A stretch of DNA of 17,699 bases, taken from contig JAFXZI010000008.1 of the NCBI GenBank assembly GCA_017541325.1, positions 1 through 17,699 of the forward strand, written 5' to 3'. Under the pieces are notes generated by a model. The model searched no databases and was not told the origin of the DNA. It saw only the letters and a program-made list of their open reading frames with translations. The translations under genes and the position numbers were made by a program. How positions within the stretch are numbered: position 1 is the stretch's first letter; the number at the start of each line of letters is the position of its first letter. This document shows positions 15,744-17,699 of the stretch, piece after piece. This stretch comes from Bacilli bacterium. Its GTDB lineage: Bacteria > Bacillota_I > Bacilli_A > RF39 > UBA660.

Positions 15744-16250
15744 ATGGCAATAGAAAATCCAGGATATACACCAACTGAAAGTGATGCTTTAAATAAAATA
15801 AACCAACAAATTGAAATGCCTGAAGGAACATATGATCCTTTGGCCGATTTAGCTCCAACTCCACAAATCGGTGATCCGTTTCCAGAAGATTATACGAGTC
15901 AGCTGGCTATTACAAGTGATTTTTTAGAAAAAATGTTAGGTAGTGATGGATTGGGCGAAACTGATGGATATGTTGCAACTTATATAAAAAAAATAAAAGA
16001 TGCGGTTAATTTTGAAAATTTAGAAGCTTCTAATAAAGCTGCATTTGCTGGAGACATAAGAACATCTATAACTACACTAGAAACGAATATAAAGAATGAA
16101 ATAGATGCTTATGCAACTGCTCTTAGGGATGCAATTAAAGAAATTGCAGATTCTATTCCACAAAGAATGCATACTGCTGTACAAAATGTTGCAGATAAAG
16201 CGGATACAACTATAGATGGTAGTGCCGAGACTGGTGCTGCCGAACAATAA
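15744..16250 (+). CDS. Ala/Thr-rich helical T7SS candidate substrate (168 aa)
   Basis: This 168-residue protein has a Pro-rich N-terminal 60 residues (PTPQIGDPFPEDY at about 43-55), a long helical middle (about 65-150), and a low-complexity Ala/Gly/Glu tail ending AEQ. It has no signal peptide, membrane segment or W-x-G. A faint likeness to the protein encoded at 16625 is visible (both have F-x-x-D...I...IDA and, later, A-D-x-T-I-x-G), so they may be distant paralogues. The start ATG at 15744 follows GGAGGTGA, 1 bp after the previous stop. Role inferred from the operon. Confidence 0.7.
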   Translation: MAIENPGYTPTESDALNKINQQIEMPEGTYDPLADLAPTPQIGDPFPEDYTSQLAITSDFLEKMLGSDGLGETDGYVATYIKKIKDAVNFENLEASNKAAFAGDIRTSITTLETNIKNEIDAYATALRDAIKEIADSIPQRMHTAVQNVADKADTTIDGSAETGAAEQ

Positions 16251-16262
16251 GGAGGTTAGAAA

Positions 16263-16610
16263 ATGGGAGAAGCTGAACAAGTACAAGAAGTACAAGAACA
16301 ATATGGATTTAATAAAGATAAATTAGGTGAACTAATGACAATAATATCTAACTATACAACGTTTATAAATATGGAATCTCAACCACTATCAATATGTCAC
16401 AAAGTGATTGATGATACCGATGGGGTTTTTTCTAACTTAGAAAAAGTATGGGTTGGACAATCGTTTGAAGCGTTTAAAGCTATGTTTAACGGTACAGCAC
16501 AAAAGTTTTGTAACAAAATTGAAACTGATGGAATTGTTGCAAACAGAAAATTACTTGGTATTGTAGCTGATTTAGAACAAGAATTGAAAAGTATAGTCCC
16601 TAAAGATTAA
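16263..16610 (+). CDS. WXG100-like T7SS protein with W-V-G (115 aa)
   Basis: This 115-residue helical protein has W63-V-G65 followed by SFEAFKAMF, which matches the W-x-G turn and the start of helix two of the WXG100 family. An extra N-terminal segment of about 15 residues rich in Glu/Gln/Val is present. It contains two Cys (C45 and C82). The ribosome site AAGGAGG is strong. It lies between two non-WXG helical proteins, and I infer it is an EsxA/B-like partner or substrate. Confidence 0.78.
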   Translation: MGEAEQVQEVQEQYGFNKDKLGELMTIISNYTTFINMESQPLSICHKVIDDTDGVFSNLEKVWVGQSFEAFKAMFNGTAQKFCNKIETDGIVANRKLLGIVADLEQELKSIVPKD

Positions 16611-16624
16611 GGAGAAATGATAAT

Positions 16625-17080
16625 ATGGCAACAACAATAACAAATGAAAAAGAAAAAACTTTATCAACGACACTAACAAATACAGAGTTTATTACAGCAG
16701 TTGGTACAGATGCAGAAACAGAAGGATCTGGAGTAGCTGCAATAGTAGAAACATTTAAAGATGATTTTGGAAGCGCAATAGATACGTATATAAGTGGAAT
16801 AACAGGACAAATTGATGCTTTACAAAGAGCATGTACAGAACAAACAAACAAGGGGTTATATGGAGAAGAAATAACAAATACTGTAAATACGTTGTTGAAT
16901 AATTTATATACAAGTTTAACAGAATATGCAGAAGCAGTTCAAACAGCAGAAAAAGATATAATCGCAGAAGTAGAGAAAATGTTTCTTAATGCCGATGAAA
17001 CGATTAGTGGAGCAATGGATGCAGATTCTGCGTTATTAGCAACAGGAGAAGTTCCAGCTGCAGGTGGTAATACACCTTAG
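16625..17080 (+). CDS. Thr/Ala/Glu-rich helical T7SS candidate substrate (151 aa)
   Basis: This 151-residue acidic protein has a Thr-rich start (TLSTTLTNTEFITAVG), a long helical core (about 40-130), and a short Ala/Gly/Pro tail ending GGNTP. It has no W-x-G and no Trp. Residues 4 to 49 are repeated with three substitutions in the next gene, where they follow a PAGET linker. This marks the segment as a mobile module. AAGGAG lies upstream of the ATG. Function is inferred from the type VII operon; no family recognised. Confidence 0.72.
   Translation: MATTITNEKEKTLSTTLTNTEFITAVGTDAETEGSGVAAIVETFKDDFGSAIDTYISGITGQIDALQRACTEQTNKGLYGEEITNTVNTLLNNLYTSLTEYAEAVQTAEKDIIAEVEKMFLNADETISGAMDADSALLATGEVPAAGGNTP
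16634..16772 (+). repeat. Direct repeat copy 1 (T7SS module N-terminus)
   Basis: 139 bp that match 17561-17699 at offset 927 with three differences (16641, 16658, 16734). The match is cut by the window edge, so the true repeat is longer. Confidence 0.95.
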
Positions 17081-17122
17081 TGGTCCAGTATAGTTGATTT
17101 TAATTGATAAGGAGTGATGGGC

Positions 17123-17699
17123 ATGCCGAATCCAGATGATTTAATAGAAATATCATATAGTGATATAGATTTTGATAATATTTATTTTGACAGTGTAATA
17201 AATGATCCTAATGCTATTAAAGCTGAACATGCTTTACCAGAATATTGGGGAGATGGAGAAACAACATTATATTTAGATCCATCAAATGGATTAATATATG
17301 AAAAACAACAAGGGACTCCTGGTTATGAAGATGGTACGATGGTTGGAATGGGTTTCGTTACTGAACAAAATAGAGATGCAATTGTAAGCGCTCACACCCC
17401 TGCAACAACAGAACCAACTGCAACATCTCCAGCAGGTGAAACCCCAGCAGGAGAAACTCCAGCAGGAGAAACTCCAGCAGGTGAAACCCCAGCAGGTGAA
17501 ACCCCAGCAAGAGCAAAAACAGCAGGTGAAACCCCAGCAGGAGGTTCAGGTGGTGGAGCAACAATAATAAATGAAAAAGAAAAAGCTTTATCAACGACAC
17601 TAACAAATACAGAGTTTATTACAGCAGTTGGTACAGATGCAGAAACAGAAGGATCTGGAGCAGCTGCAATAGTAGAAACATTTAAAGATGATTTTGGAA
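17123..17699 (+). CDS. Chimeric T7SS candidate substrate with PAGET linker (3' end missing)
   Basis: The frame is open to the right edge; 192 residues are visible. There are three parts. Residues 1-103 are unique and acidic (DLIEISYSDIDFDN), with a WGDGE turn near 48-52 and a Thr/Pro-rich end. Residues 104-138 are seven five-residue units P-A-G-E-T (one degenerate), ending in a GGSGGG hinge. Residues 147-192 repeat the N-terminal module of the preceding gene. I choose the ATG at 17123, 8 bases after AAGGAG, over the ATG at 17117. The long flexible linker joining two domains suggests a multidomain secreted protein. The operon places it with T7SS substrates. The unique domain is not recognised. 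Confidence 0.8.
   Translation, partial: MPNPDDLIEISYSDIDFDNIYFDSVINDPNAIKAEHALPEYWGDGETTLYLDPSNGLIYEKQQGTPGYEDGTMVGMGFVTEQNRDAIVSAHTPATTEPTATSPAGETPAGETPAGETPAGETPAGETPARAKTAGETPAGGSGGGATIINEKEKALSTTLTNTEFITAVGTDAETEGSGAAAIVETFKDDFG
17432..17536 (+). repeat. 15-bp tandem repeat encoding (PAGET)n
   Basis: Seven 15-bp units. Type A (gcaggtgaaacccca) and type B (gcaggagaaactcca) are in the order A-B-B-A-A-x-A, where x (17507-17521) is degenerate. The two synonymous differences always travel together. Confidence 0.95.
17561..17699 (+). repeat. Direct repeat copy 2 (inside the chimeric gene)
   Basis: Second copy of 16634-16772, in the same reading frame, running off the window. All three differences change the amino acid (T to I, T to A, V to A). 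Confidence 0.95.

Noticed and set aside
17358-17606. Minus-strand open frame opposite the PAGET repeats
   Set aside because: It is a Leu-rich mirror of the repeat in the plus-strand gene, with no start signals; the plus frame is open and in operon context.
1-17699. CRISPR array, insertion sequence, tRNA or rRNA
   Set aside because: No spaced direct repeats, transposase motifs, cloverleaf or rRNA-like stretches were seen.

Overview
The window is AT-rich DNA from a low-GC Gram-positive-type bacterium. Every gene I can support lies on the + strand. Canonical GGAGG/GGTGAT ribosome binding sites, U-tract terminators, a T-box riboswitch, a YdcI-sized Tex protein and a Firmicutes-type (T7SSb) EssC all point to Bacillota. 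An uncultured, gut-type, Mollicutes-like Bacilli lineage is my inference; the sequence does not prove it. All Trp codons are TGG, and none of the 19 visible stop codons is TGA.

Layout. (1) 1-2001: the 3' end of a large Ig-repeat surface protein with a cysteine-rich tail, closed by a terminator. (2) 2034-6231: a housekeeping operon of a DedA/TVP38-type membrane protein, RmuC, Tex and a small two-helix membrane protein. (3) 6242-6480: a separate 59-residue single-helix membrane peptide with its own promoter and terminator. (4) 6491-6977: an Asn-rich 142-143 aa protein of unknown function behind a consensus promoter. (5) 6987-9155: an asparagine-responsive unit made of promoter, T-box leader (specifier AAC), an unrecognised 254-aa protein, AsnA (aspartate-ammonia ligase) and a terminator. 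(6) 9157 to the right edge: a type VII secretion operon of essC, esaB/yukD, four small helical proteins (one a clear WXG100), then a run of putative secreted WXG100-like or Ala/Thr/Glu-rich proteins. It ends in a chimeric gene that leaves the window.

How the genes work together. In the asparagine unit, uncharged tRNA-Asn should let transcription pass the leader terminator and switch on AsnA together with the unknown protein. Both proteins almost completely lack asparagine (1 in 571 residues), although neighbouring proteins carry roughly 7-13%. This fits proteins that must be made during asparagine starvation, and it ties the unknown protein to asparagine supply. In the T7SS operon, EssC is the motor ATPase, EsaB the ubiquitin-like accessory, and the small helical proteins are candidate substrates or chaperones. 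EssA, EssB and EsaA are not in the window.

The most unusual object is the last gene. It joins a unique acidic N-terminal domain, a (PAGET)n linker from 15-bp tandem repeats, and a near-identical copy of the N-terminus of the preceding gene (139 bp aligned, 3 differences, all amino-acid changing). This looks like recent modular assembly of a T7SS substrate.
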